Below the pieces are notes generated by a model that did not search any database, was not told where the DNA came from, and worked only from the letters and a program-made list of their open reading frames with translations. The position numbers and the translations under genes are program-made. From Dendrolimus kikuchii (taxonomy: Eukaryota > Arthropoda > Insecta > Lepidoptera > Lasiocampidae): a DNA stretch of 64,000 nucleotides. The stretch lies in assembly GCA_019925095.2 (NCBI GenBank), contig CM034389.1:19207435-19271434 (forward strand). The letters run 5' to 3'. Positions within the stretch are counted from its first letter, which is position 1, and the number at the start of each line of letters is the position of its first letter. This document shows, one piece after another, positions 55,107 to 64,000 of the stretch.

Positions 55107-56435
55107 GAGACTAATATCAAAAATATATTTGCGAAACAAATACTGTTTGTTTTATTGGAACGAAGTTCCTGATCGCACATTACTCGAGACGAAAAATGTG
55201 TTAAGCGAAAGAAAAAATGCTTGACACTGTAAATTATTATACAATTTCGAACTTTAATCTAATGAAATAAGATCTAATATCCATTAGTGTAATATACGCT
55301 ATTTAGAAAATAGGTCTTTTAATTGACCTTATTACTACAAGTATACAATTTCTTCGATGCTGTTCGATGGTATCCGATGGCCTCCGGTGTTCTCCGATGG
55401 CCTCCGATGATCTTCGGTCGTCGTTCCAACCAGGCGTCCCAAAGACACCTCAAAAGTTTTTAATGTCACTTATATTAATATCTAATAATTTAACATAGAA
55501 GAAGAATAGTATGAATACCAATTGCTCAGTAATAAATACTTCTAACATCACGTAGAATTTAGGCGCTAGAACCATATCGAGGGGTAAAAGGCTATTTGTT
55601 TTAAGAGACGTTTTGTGATGATATCGTGTTTATCTTTTATGATCCTAATGTATCAAACTTAAGGATATACAAAACACCTACTTTCCAATAAAATCTCTAT
55701 AATATGTTCATCTATACACATAGTTTGACGCGTTTTTCGAGTCATATGAAACATTAAACTCTACTTCCGACAGACTTCTAAATGTCGCCTTAACTTCTCA
55801 ATATGATTATGACTTGCACAGAATGAATTTTTCAATTGGGCCTGCATGATCAAATCTGAATCTGTAAGTGAAAAATACTAAACAAGTCACGAGGCCAATT
55901 TTGATGAAAACTAAAGTTTAAGTAATGATTATATCATTACATTTTTTAAATTATTCAGGAATCGATTTTTAATAAAAAAAAAACTATTCCCCCAACTTAT
56001 AGTGTAGCTTGTAAGGGTCAATTTCTTTGAAGAACCATCAAATGTCAAGGGATAGATAGGGTTGATGTTTTAATAACCCGATTCATTGATTGGTGGATTC
56101 ATCATATACATACATGTATATAAATAATTGCTTCATAATTCAGTTTGAACTTGGTAGGGATTTAAAGCATAGTCTCTCATTTTTTGAGGTTTTCTTATTA
56201 CATACAATTTATTATTGAAAGTCTTATATTTTTCAAAATAATTTTGTTTAATTTATTTCGGGCAATCACTTTTGTTATTATATTTTTCTTGTTTAATACT
56301 TCTGATTTGTTTTATCTTTTACGACTTTCAAATCTATTTGTTGTACCTGAAAAGAAATGAGTCTATAATTATTGTGCATGCAAATTCTTACGTAACAGGT
56401 ATTTATAAATCATTTCCTTACTATTTAACTTATAA
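55107..56435. other. Intergenic gap between lipase gene 5 and the SLC5 gene
   Basis: At 55365-55435 there is a short degenerate minisatellite of TCCGATGGCC-type units. Elsewhere A+T-rich sequence with no gene. The missing last exon of the SLC5 gene could lie here but was not recognised. Confidence 0.4.
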
Positions 56436-56439
56436 ACTT

Positions 56440-57245
56440 CCTTTTAACGGTTTTAAGCGCAGTAATTTAATTGATTTTGGTTATTCCGACGTTTCGGCCA
56501 CTTTTCAGTGGCCGTGATCACGGAAGACAAACTTGTCAAACAAAGAGGAGCATAAAAACACGGGTAAACGAGCACATTGCTGACATGAAACACAAGGTCT
56601 ACGATGTCTGCGATCAGTGAACACACGCTGGATAAACTCAACCACTACATCAGATTTGATAACCCACAAATCTTTGCGAAAAGAGAATCGTTTCATACCT
56701 AGAATGACGCGTGAGGCTATTGAAATCAAAAAACACCCAAATTTCAATAGAGAAGATGGTTGGCAAGTACCACCTGTTTGGGATCCGATCATCAAAACTA
56801 TTAAGACCCAACCCAGCACAAACTAACTGCCAAACCTCAAGACACTGTGAGCTCTTTCTGCGTGACCGGAATACAAACCAACTTGACTGATAATTTCTTT
56901 TATTTTCCTTCCACCCATTTTAATATTATATAAAATTATTAGAGCTAGGCATGTTTGCTGAAGAGTTTCTTGCGCCGCTTCTTCTCTTCAAGCCATAACA
57001 TGTTGCGAAGCAGTGGTAAATTAGATTAGGCTCCCATAGAGTAAATAATAACCATAAACAAAATTTAAACTAAATAATTAAAATGTACAAGTTCGCGGTA
57101 GGCAAATAAAACTTTAACAATACTCGTTGACACTTGACATCTTTGTCTTCCGTGATCACGGCCACTGAAAAGTGGCTGAAACGTCGGAATAACCAAAATC
57201 AAATAAATTACCGCGCTTGAAACCGTTAAAACGTAGTTTTATTAT
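56440..57245 (+). mobile_element. Penelope-like element remnant between inverted arms
   Basis: The left arm has TTATTCCGACGTTTCGGCCA then CTTTTCAGTGGCCGTGATCA (56484-56523). The right arm is its reverse complement (57146-57200). Between them, 56620-56826 on the + strand encodes THKSLRKENRFIPRMTREAI then EIKKHPNFNREDGW. This resembles the end of the GIY-YIG endonuclease domain of Penelope-like retroelements (REAIEI...NFNR). The reverse transcriptase is lost. Confidence 0.65.
56617..56826 (+). pseudogene. Penelope-like C-terminal (GIY-YIG) fragment
   Basis: 69 codons ending in a stop at 56824-56826. Key words MTREAIEIKKHPNFNREDG, then PPVWDPI. The N-terminal part of the endonuclease appears in another frame just upstream (KRAHC, HETQGLR), so a frameshift is present. 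Confidence 0.6.
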
Positions 57246-57456
57246 ATATACAAGTCGTGAAAACTTAAGAAAATATTATAAACTTCCCTTTTGTATTTTA
57301 CAAATTGAAAATACTTTAGATCACTAAGAGTAACTCAGTCAGTCAGATTATGTTTATGCTTAGTTTTACTATAATCGCTTGTACTTGTTAACGACCATCA
57401 ACAAAAACACCTCTATAAGAAAAATATACCTCAAAAGTATATATTAATATAATTAC

Positions 57457-60400
57457 CTCATATTTTTTCGTAATCCATCTTCTTAGAACAGGTGCAAATA
57501 GTCTTTTATCATGAAGATGTGTCGAAGATTGCAGCAAGCTGACTACGCATGCTACTATTATCGTTACTGAACACCCAAACGCTGTATACCACAAATATGA
57601 TATTTGATATAAGTATGGCACATTACTGAAAACATTAAATATATTTGATTACATTAATAAAATCAATCAAATCGATTTTAATAAAATAGACTATGGCACC
57701 ATCGCTTTTATCGTTGAATAAAAGCCAGGTGGTACAACTAAAAGACAAGTAAAATAAATATAATTTAGCCAGTTTTTTTATTGCAAATATGACAAACAGG
57801 CAAATAGCCTACCTAATGGAAAGTAGTTACTATCTGACCAAGACAAGTAGAAGAATACCAGATGTACGGTAGACCGTTTCGGGTACCGATTGCAAAAAAA
57901 TATAAAATAGCAACATGATTATCTTCATTAATTTTAATCTGGTCATCTAAATTTTTTACCCATTTCAAATGTCATCAAAACTATACAATAAAAATTTAAC
58001 AAAAAACTACTGGAGAAAACTTAACAACCAACAATAATAACATAACAAAGCAACTATAACCTGACCATAACGTCTAGAACGAGAACTATTTTTTTCTGGC
58101 AATATCCTATTTTATCTGCAGTCAAGGTCAGCGAATCATAAAGAAAGTGAATTTATCCATGTTATTTTATTTTTAAAGTTAATTCGAGTCTAAAACCCGC
58201 TAAAAAAGTAACTAAATACGCATGTAACAATATCAAGTTTTACATGAGCTGTGATTTTTAAAGTTTAGCAAGGATGTCTTTGAATTTGATAAATTTGAAG
58301 CAAAAATCTTTTCGTTATAATTCGACGATATTTACCCAAAGAACATTCGACATGATTGGTAATGGTTCGTTTTACCTTGTTTTAATCAAATAATGGTTCT
58401 GTTAACTAAGTATCACAAGGTGTTAAAACCCTTGTTTACAAAATTGTTGTCATTATTATTAAAGTCAAAGAAGCAAGTGAGGTGTGTAAGAATAAGCCTG
58501 AATGGCGCTCTGTTCTTCATGCCTACCCCGCAAGGGAACTGGCGTGAAGTTATGTATGTATGTATATATGTATTATTAAAGTACACATCATCGGTTATGT
58601 TGATAAACCGTCGTAATTAAACCACCTTTATATATTTGCGCGATGTTTGATGTCGTACTAAAAATCACTAGTAAGTATTGAAATTACTCTTGACCTAATA
58701 ACATTGGAGTTGCCAGAGTTTAGACAAATATGCGAATATGGCTATTATTCTCTATTTTATTTTGCCACCCTGTAAGCACAGAATACGTGCAAACTTATTG
58801 AAGCTACGAACAGTACTGGGAGGTACAGGGTGTCAAAAGCGGTATGCAGGCGGTAAGGCAGTATGCCACGCGTTCCTAGCATTGTTGTTCGTGTAGTACC
58901 GTCTTCTATAGATGTTCAAAACACCGACCGGCGGCAATAGGTTGCCAGCACTTAGCGTTAGATAACAGTGATGGAATATGGGGATCAGACATGAGGAATG
59001 GGATACGGGAATTTGTACAAAATTTCACTAATCATTGTATTTTTATTTAATTATTAGTACTTACTTTAAAGCGACTGTCCACACAGCATAATTATATTCA
59101 ATCTATAACGTTTTTATTTCTGTTTAGACTAAAGAGATATAAAACCGATCTATAGACATAAGTATTTATTACAGGCACATATAAATACCTCGACATCCAC
59201 TAATATACTTATATATTAGGAAAATATGTTATGAGAGAGTTCTATGGCACTAATAAAAAAAAAATGTTTATATCAGGTTTAATTACTGTAAAAACTGCCA
59301 TAATTCGTTACCGCTTTGATCACGGTTACCTACCTGTTGACAGATTCTGTATGGCTGTACGTTGGTTCGTACACATAAGTGCAATTGTTGGTGAACCTTT
59401 CTTTTTCCACAAATCTCAAAGATCCATTAGCTTGAGCTAACTGTGCTTTAGCAACTATCCACCAGGCTGATATTATTCCTATCGAACTACCACTTAATGC
59501 ACTCTGTAATATAAGAATATTATAAAGAAAGTATAAGATTTGTTAACATTAAAAACGACGATCACAATATTCGTACAAAGAACTCAAGAGATAGATTCAT
59601 AAAGTTTCGGCAAGATTCGTCAAGTCTTCTCGTCAACTATCCCGCAATGCTTGAAGACAAAACTCTTCTAGTAGTGCGTCCTGCACGTCCTGATCTACGG
59701 GCCCAAGACTTGGACACTGACGGCATTGGTAAGTTCCAAGCGCTCAACAGGCTATAGTGTGTGTTGTGTTGTATATTTCTCTTATGGATAGAATTAGAAA
59801 TAAAGATATTAATAAGAGAACCAACGTAACCGACATAACTCGCAATATTTGCAAGTTGAAGTGGCAGTGGGCTGGTCATGTCTGCCGCAGGACCAATGGC
59901 CAATGGAGATGACGAGTTTTGGAGTGGAGACCGCGTCTCGGTAAACGTAGTGTTGGACACCCTCCAGCCCGATGGACCGACGACCTGCGAAAGGTCGCCG
60001 GTAGGCGCTCGATGAGGAAGTCGGAGGACATAGTGAGTGGCGCCGACTTGGGGTGGCCTACGTCCAGCAGTGGACTGCGATTGCCTGACGTCGAGAATCA
60101 TAAAATGTCATTTAAACAAATCAACACAGCACAGTTTTATGCTGTATCATATATAAATACGAGGCATGCCTTTTAAGTTTTGTCGTTTGAAGAAAAAAAC
60201 ACAACTAGAACCTTATAGTACTTTTTATTGTTTTTCAAAGTATTCACCACGTAGCTTAATACACTTTTTCATTCGCTCAAACCAGTTATTATAACATTTA
60301 TTCCACTCTAAAGTGGGGGTGTTCAAAATGGTTGACTTGAAAGTGTCGACTGCTTCTTCACCGGACTGGAACCTTTGACCACGAAGACTTTTCTTAATTT

Positions 60401-63400
60401 TAGGAAATGTAAAGAAATCGTTAGGGCTTAGGTCAGGACTGTATGGAGGATGGTCAAGAATTTCTACTTTTTCCTGCTTCAAATACTCAATCATGCGTCG
60501 CTTTGTGTTAAATTTTCGAAGTTCGGCGATGACTTGTGGTAAACAAACTGTGGTATACCACTCTGCGTTAACCGTTCTACGATCTTCAAGTACAATAGTC
60601 GCAACATGGCCGGTTTTTCCAACGAACGTGACCACCATCTTCTTTGAAGTGCTGCGAGAACGAACAACTTTAGTCGGCTTTGGCTCGTCTTGAAAGACCC
60701 AGATTGTAGACTGTTGTTTGGAATCAGGATCGTAAGCATAGATCCAAGATTCGGCACCACTGATGATGTCGTAGACGTGATTTGACTCTCCTCGGTTGAA
60801 CCTTTGCAGAGTTTTCTTACACCATCTGACACGGGCCGCCTTGTGATCGTCGGAAAGCAGATGCGGTATCCAACGACAAACTAACTTTCTCACACCAAGG
60901 GCTTCATGCAAGATCTTCTAAATGGTTGTCCCTGAGATGCCTAGTAGAGCCTCTATCTCTCGATACGTCACATGACGATCTTCGAGAATTAGTTGTCTCA
61001 CAGCAATGATGTTATCTTCAGTGAAGGCGGATTTTGGGCGTCCTTCGCGAGATTTGTCACTAACACAAGTATGTCCACGCTGGAATTCTAAATATTAGCG
61101 TTCGACAGTCCGCAGACATGGGGCTTCATCACTGAACACAGATGTTAGCTCTTCAAAATACTGAAGCCGTGCCAGGCCTCTTCTAAAGTTGTAGAAAATT
61201 ATTGCACGAACATATGCCTTAGAAAAATTCATTTTCGTACGTAACCTGACAGATTCCAATCGACGCTGTGACTAAACAATAGCATTAATCCTAATACTTT
61301 CAACTGTTTTGAGATTCAAAATTTAAACACATTTGAATATAGAACAGTTCCAAATTCAAAATTGCCGGGAAATATGGAAACGACAGAACTTAAAAGGCAT
61401 GCCTAGAGTAATAAGAGAAGAGAAAAAAGAAAGGAAAAGCTGACTGACTGGATGACCCGATTTTAACCAAGATTTAACTTTACCCTGCTCAATGTCAATT
61501 TAGTTGTATGGATAGTCGTAACTTAGATATAAAAATCATAGTTTTCAATTTATATTAACAAAATTTAATATTTTCTTAAGTTTTCGCGATTAGTATACAT
61601 AATAAAACTATGTTTTAACGGTTTTTCTACGTTTCGGCCACTTTTCAGTAGCAGTGATCACAGAAGACAAAGATGTCAAGTGTCAATGAGTATTGTTAAG
61701 TAAGTAAGTAGGCTAAATAAAACTTTAACAATACTCATTGACATTTGACATCTTTGTCTTCCGTGATCACGGCTACTGAAAATTGACCGAATCATCGTAA
61801 TAAGAAAAATCAAATAAATTACTGTGAGCTTAAAACCTTTAAAACGTAGTTTTATTAACAAAACTAGCTGTGCCCGCGACGTCGTCCGCGTGAATTTTGT
61901 TTTCAAAACCAACCCAATTTTGAAACATTCTTTATTGGTACTCCGCTCCTATTGATCTTAGCATGATGGTGTATAGCCTATAGCCTTCCTCGATAAATGG
62001 GCTATCTAACACTGCAAGAATTTTTCAAATCAGACCAATAGTTCCTGAGATTAGCGCGTTCAATCAGACAAACAAACAAACTCTTCAGCTCTAGTATTAG
62101 TATAATATGTGTACAAAAATAGCACTTATGTATATTATATAGTGCATAGGACACGTAAAGTGATGTAATATACTCACAGTTGAATCGATGAAAGGTAAAA
62201 ACATCCCCATTAAAAATAATCCAGCTATTGGTCCAACTGATGCTGATGATAAACTTATCGTTAACTGCAAGACCGATCCCAATCTTTCTACCACGAACAC
62301 CAATCCTACGTACACAACATTTCTAATTAGAATTATAATTTTAATGTTTAATTTTACATACATACATACATAGCTTCACGCCAGTTCCCTTGCGGGGTAG
62401 GCACGAACAACAGAGCGCCATTCAGGCTTATTCTTACACACCTCACTCGCTTCTTTGACATTCATAGCTCTTGTCATGCACGCTCGTCTGTTCTTAAGGC
62501 TCCTGACATCACCTTCTGCTAGTATACGATCAATTTGATCATGGAAGATGTGTCGTGGCCTTCCACGACTTCTGCATCCATCCACTTTTGCATTGTATAT
62601 CTGTTTAGTCATTCTTTCATTATGCATTCTTTCCACATGCATTCTTTCCACATGCCCGAACCACCGGAGCATTCCTTTCCTTACCTTCACCCCGACACTC
62701 TCTTTCAAACCAACTATCTTTCTTACTTCGGTATTACGAACGCGGTCCGCGAGCGACAGTCCGCGAGCGACACTCCGCAGATTTTGCGCAGTGCTCGCAT
62801 CTCGACCGCGTTTACTCTACTGTTTAATTTTAACTATGGGTTTAAACTGTTTTAAAAGAGCGTTTTAAATAATATGACTTTTCATTTTTAACTCGATTAC
62901 AAATAACCTGCTTGCTACATAAAATGAAAAAACAATTTATAGCAGCGCTTAGTCGTTGTTTTATTGTAGTGTACTCGTAATGTTTTATGGTCGCCACAAT
63001 AATATTGTGTCAATTAGATTGTGAAAAAATATTAATTCTCCCGCTTCTGATATGTACATTGTAGATTGATCTGAAGCTTACAAAATAACACTTTTTTTAT
63101 TGCTGAAGCACAGCACAGACTGGCGGCCCAACTGTGATGGAAAGTGGTTACCGTCGCCTATGGACATTAGTAATACCAGAGGTGTTGCCATTGTGCTGCC
63201 ACACACAATTCAAAGTTGTTATGGTGAGGTACTCTATAGACCAGGTGTGGTAGCCATCCAGTCGGGCAAATGCCCTACCACCTGGCTGTGGGTTGTTTTA
63301 TCGCCTCTTACGTTCCTGCACGGAGAATACACTAATATAAACTTTCATTTCCAGATTAGAACTTACCTACACATACAAATCCAAGCACTACAACGACTAA

Positions 63401-64000
63401 TCGAACTAGTATTTGCGTTTGCGTATGTGATAATTTCTTACAGAATGGTTTCCAAAAATCTTCAAGTACCACAGCAGCCATGGAATTCAAGCCAGTGGAT
63501 AGTGAACTAAAAATGTATACAAAGTTTCAAAATTACAGAACGAGTTACCTAAAGAGTACTTTTATAATATACTAGCTGTCCCGGCAGACGTTATTCTGCC
63601 ATGAAGAAATAAAATTTAGAACCCGATTCCAGCGCCATCTACCGGGTCCAAATGTAAGCTATCCTATCTTTCAAGTAGGATCAAACTGCACACGGTGTGC
63701 AAATTTGATTAAAATCGGTCAAGTAGTTTAGGAGTCCATCGCGGACAAACAAAGTGACACGTAATTTATATTTATTAAGATATATATATTGGAATACCTA
63801 CTTAAAAAGTCGGAAATCGCAAAAATCTTTTCCCATACATCTTTTAAGAAGTCCAATTTATTAGCTTTTTCATTTATCAAATATAACATTGTTTATAAAC
63901 TTATTCGACTTACCTAAGAGATGCACTAAAAACACCAGCAACAAATATACCCGGCATTCCTTTCCATTCTGACATTACATCCATGACTAATAAAGGTAGC
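57457..64000 (-). CDS. Sodium-coupled solute transporter (SLC5 family), partial
   Basis: Five exons in transcription order: >64000-63914, 63506-63367, 62305-62178, 59503-59334 and 57625-57457, about 231 codons with matching phases and GT-AG introns. Recognised SLC5 words are MDVMSEWKGMPGIFVAGVFS, then SLSTGLNSMAAVVLEDF, LVFVVERLGSVLQLTISLS, SASVGPIAGLFLMGMFLPF, SALSGSSIGIISAWW and LYQISYLWYTAFGCSVTIIV. These cover the last five or so transmembrane helices of the 12-14-helix LeuT-type fold. In insects the nearest kinds are multivitamin- or monocarboxylate-like carriers; the substrate is not decidable here. The start lies outside the window. After KKYE the next exon was not identified; a tiny RCFC-stop exon at 57398-57412 would need an implausible 44-nt intron. 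Introns contain a mariner, LINEs and a foldback element. Confidence 0.87.
57773..57832 (-). repeat. LINE-tailed short retroposon, copy L (tail only)
   Basis: TTTTTTTATTGCAAATATGA, CAAACAGGCAAATAGCCTAC and CTAATGGAAAGTAGTTACTA. About 60 bp of the 3' end. Confidence 0.6.
58454..58582 (+). mobile_element. Truncated LINE insertion (ATGT tail) with 12-bp TSD
   Basis: TATTATTAAAGT at 58454-58465 is repeated at 58571-58582. Between them are GTCAAAGAAGCAAGTGAGGT, AATAAGCCTGAATGGCGCTC and the tail GTTATGTATGTATGTATATA. Inserted in an SLC5 intron, antisense to that gene. Confidence 0.85.
58800..59333. other. SLC5 intron sequence
   Basis: Contains a diverged scrap similar to the LINE tail (GTTCAAAACACCGACCGGCG then GCAATAGGTTGCCAGCAC, about 58914-58955). 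Otherwise nothing recognised. Confidence 0.35.
59815..60112 (+). pseudogene. RTE-like LINE C-terminal remnant
   Basis: Translation gives TDITRNICKLKWQWAGHVCR, then VLEWRPRLGKRSVGHPPARW and TDDLRKVAGRRSM. A stop (TGA after QWR) breaks it. The KLKWxWAGH...RPPxRWTDDL tail is characteristic of insect RTE-type elements. Confidence 0.7.
60160..61408 (-). mobile_element. mariner element (DD34D) in the SLC5 gene
   Basis: Terminal repeats: the left AGGCATGCCTTTTAAGTTTT then GTCGTTT, and the complement of the right AGGCATGCCTTTTAAGTTCT then GTCGTTT, near TA on both sides. The - strand carries a mariner transposase. Its DNA-binding half (61232-60912) is interrupted by stops (TAA near 61092, TAG near 60920). 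The catalytic half is open. Length of about 1.25 kb is normal for a full mariner. Confidence 0.9.
60225..60911 (-). pseudogene. mariner transposase, open C-terminal 228 codons
   Basis: Contains ESWIYAYDPDSKQQS (first Asp region), VFQDEPKPTKVVRSRS, then DHPPYSPDLSPNDFFTFPKI, holding the DD34D end motif, and SLRGQRFQSGEEAV. The C-terminal end RGEYFEKQ is complete. The frame cannot make a whole transposase because of stops in the N-terminal part, so this is a recently inactivated copy. Confidence 0.88.
61596..61855. mobile_element. 260-bp foldback element with GTTTCGGCCACTTTTCAG arms
   Basis: The left arm (AATAAAACTATGTTTTAACG, GTTTCGGCCACTTTTCAGTA, CAAAGATGTCAAGTGTCAAT) and the right arm (ATTGACATTTGACATCTTTG then TCTTCCGTGATCACGGCTAC) are inverted, with only about 40 bp between. 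The arms are the same sequence as those round the Penelope-like remnant at 56440-57245. Confidence 0.75.
61864..62100 (+). repeat. 'ACTAGCTGTGCCCGCGACGTC' dispersed repeat
   Basis: ACTAGCTGTGCCCGCGACGT then CGTCCGCGTGAATTTTG. Middle ATGGTGTATAGCCTATAGCC, end ACAAACAAACAAACTC...CTAGTATTAGTATAATA. A full copy of a very common non-coding lepidopteran repeat. Confidence 0.7.
62345..62832 (-). mobile_element. LINE insertion (ATGT-tail family), longest copy, with 12-bp TSD
   Basis: TGTTTAATTTTA at 62345-62356 is repeated at 62821-62832. Between them on the - strand is an open C-terminal segment (62708-62376) with KGMLRWFGHVERM, DGCRSRGRPRHIFHDQIDRI and RRACMTRAMNVKEASEV. It ends in the stop and tail (CTATGTATGTATGTA). 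A small internal duplication gives HVERM twice (MHVERMHNERM). 5'-truncated. Confidence 0.9.
62833..63090. other. SLC5 intron sequence
   Basis: No feature recognised. Confidence 0.3.
63091..63325 (-). repeat. LINE-tailed short retroposon, copy M
   Basis: Tail complement TTTTTTTATTGCTGAAGCAC, landmarks GTGGTAGCCATCCAGTCGGG and CCACCTGGCTGTGGGTTGTT, 5' end complement CGTTCCTGCACGGAG. About 60 bp of the middle are deleted. It ends 41 bp before an SLC5 exon. Confidence 0.8.
63575..63785 (+). repeat. 'ACTAGCTGTCCCGGCAGACG' dispersed repeat
   Basis: ACTAGCTGTCCCGGCAGACG then TTATTCTGCC, CCCGATTCCAGCGCCATCTA, GATTAAAATCGGTCAAGTAG and end TATATTTATTAAGATATA. Related to 7195-7510 and 43070-43365 in its first half. 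Confidence 0.65.

Noticed and set aside
57398..57412. Five-codon last exon (RCFC-stop) for the SLC5 gene
   Set aside because: Would require a 44-nt intron, too short for normal insect splicing.

Overview
The window is eukaryotic genomic DNA, A+T-rich and crowded with transposon debris. Short coding exons with conserved GT-AG splice sites are spread through long introns. The gene families (midgut-type neutral lipases, an SLC5 transporter) and the repeat types (maT/mariner elements, a jockey-like LINE, many short LINE-tailed retroposons, foldback MITEs) point to an insect, most likely a moth or butterfly. The order-level call is an inference from recognised families, not from a marker gene.

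The core is a head-to-tail array of five secreted neutral lipase genes on the + strand: gene 1 (3681-14403), gene 2 (16236-19609), gene 3 (28345-35573, with a possible second last exon at 37033-37078), gene 4 (42381-47994) and gene 5 (51433-55106). Genes 2-5 have the same five-exon plan: a signal-peptide exon of 37-40 nt, then exons of 187, 395, 334 (331 in gene 4) and 46 nt, with splice phases 1-2-1-2. They encode single-domain proteins of 331-333 residues with an intact Ser/Asp/His triad. Gene 1 is diverged. It lacks the usual pro-region exon, carries one extra intron, and has Gly where the nucleophile Ser should be, so it is probably a non-catalytic member. GATA motifs cluster upstream of all five starts, which would suit shared midgut expression.

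At the right edge, on the - strand, are five exons of a sodium-coupled solute transporter of the SLC5 family (57457 to beyond 64000). The gene starts outside the window and its last exon was not found.

Everything else is repeats. There are two maT-like elements around gene 1 and a mariner inside the SLC5 gene. There are at least thirteen copies of a roughly 310-nt retroposon whose 3' end matches a jockey-like LINE also present here. Several LINE fragments carry perfect target-site duplications. A Penelope-like remnant lies between inverted arms. Three copies of an element begin with an inverted 26-bp minisatellite. A 13-bp polypyrimidine minisatellite lies between genes 4 and 5. No RNA genes were recognised.
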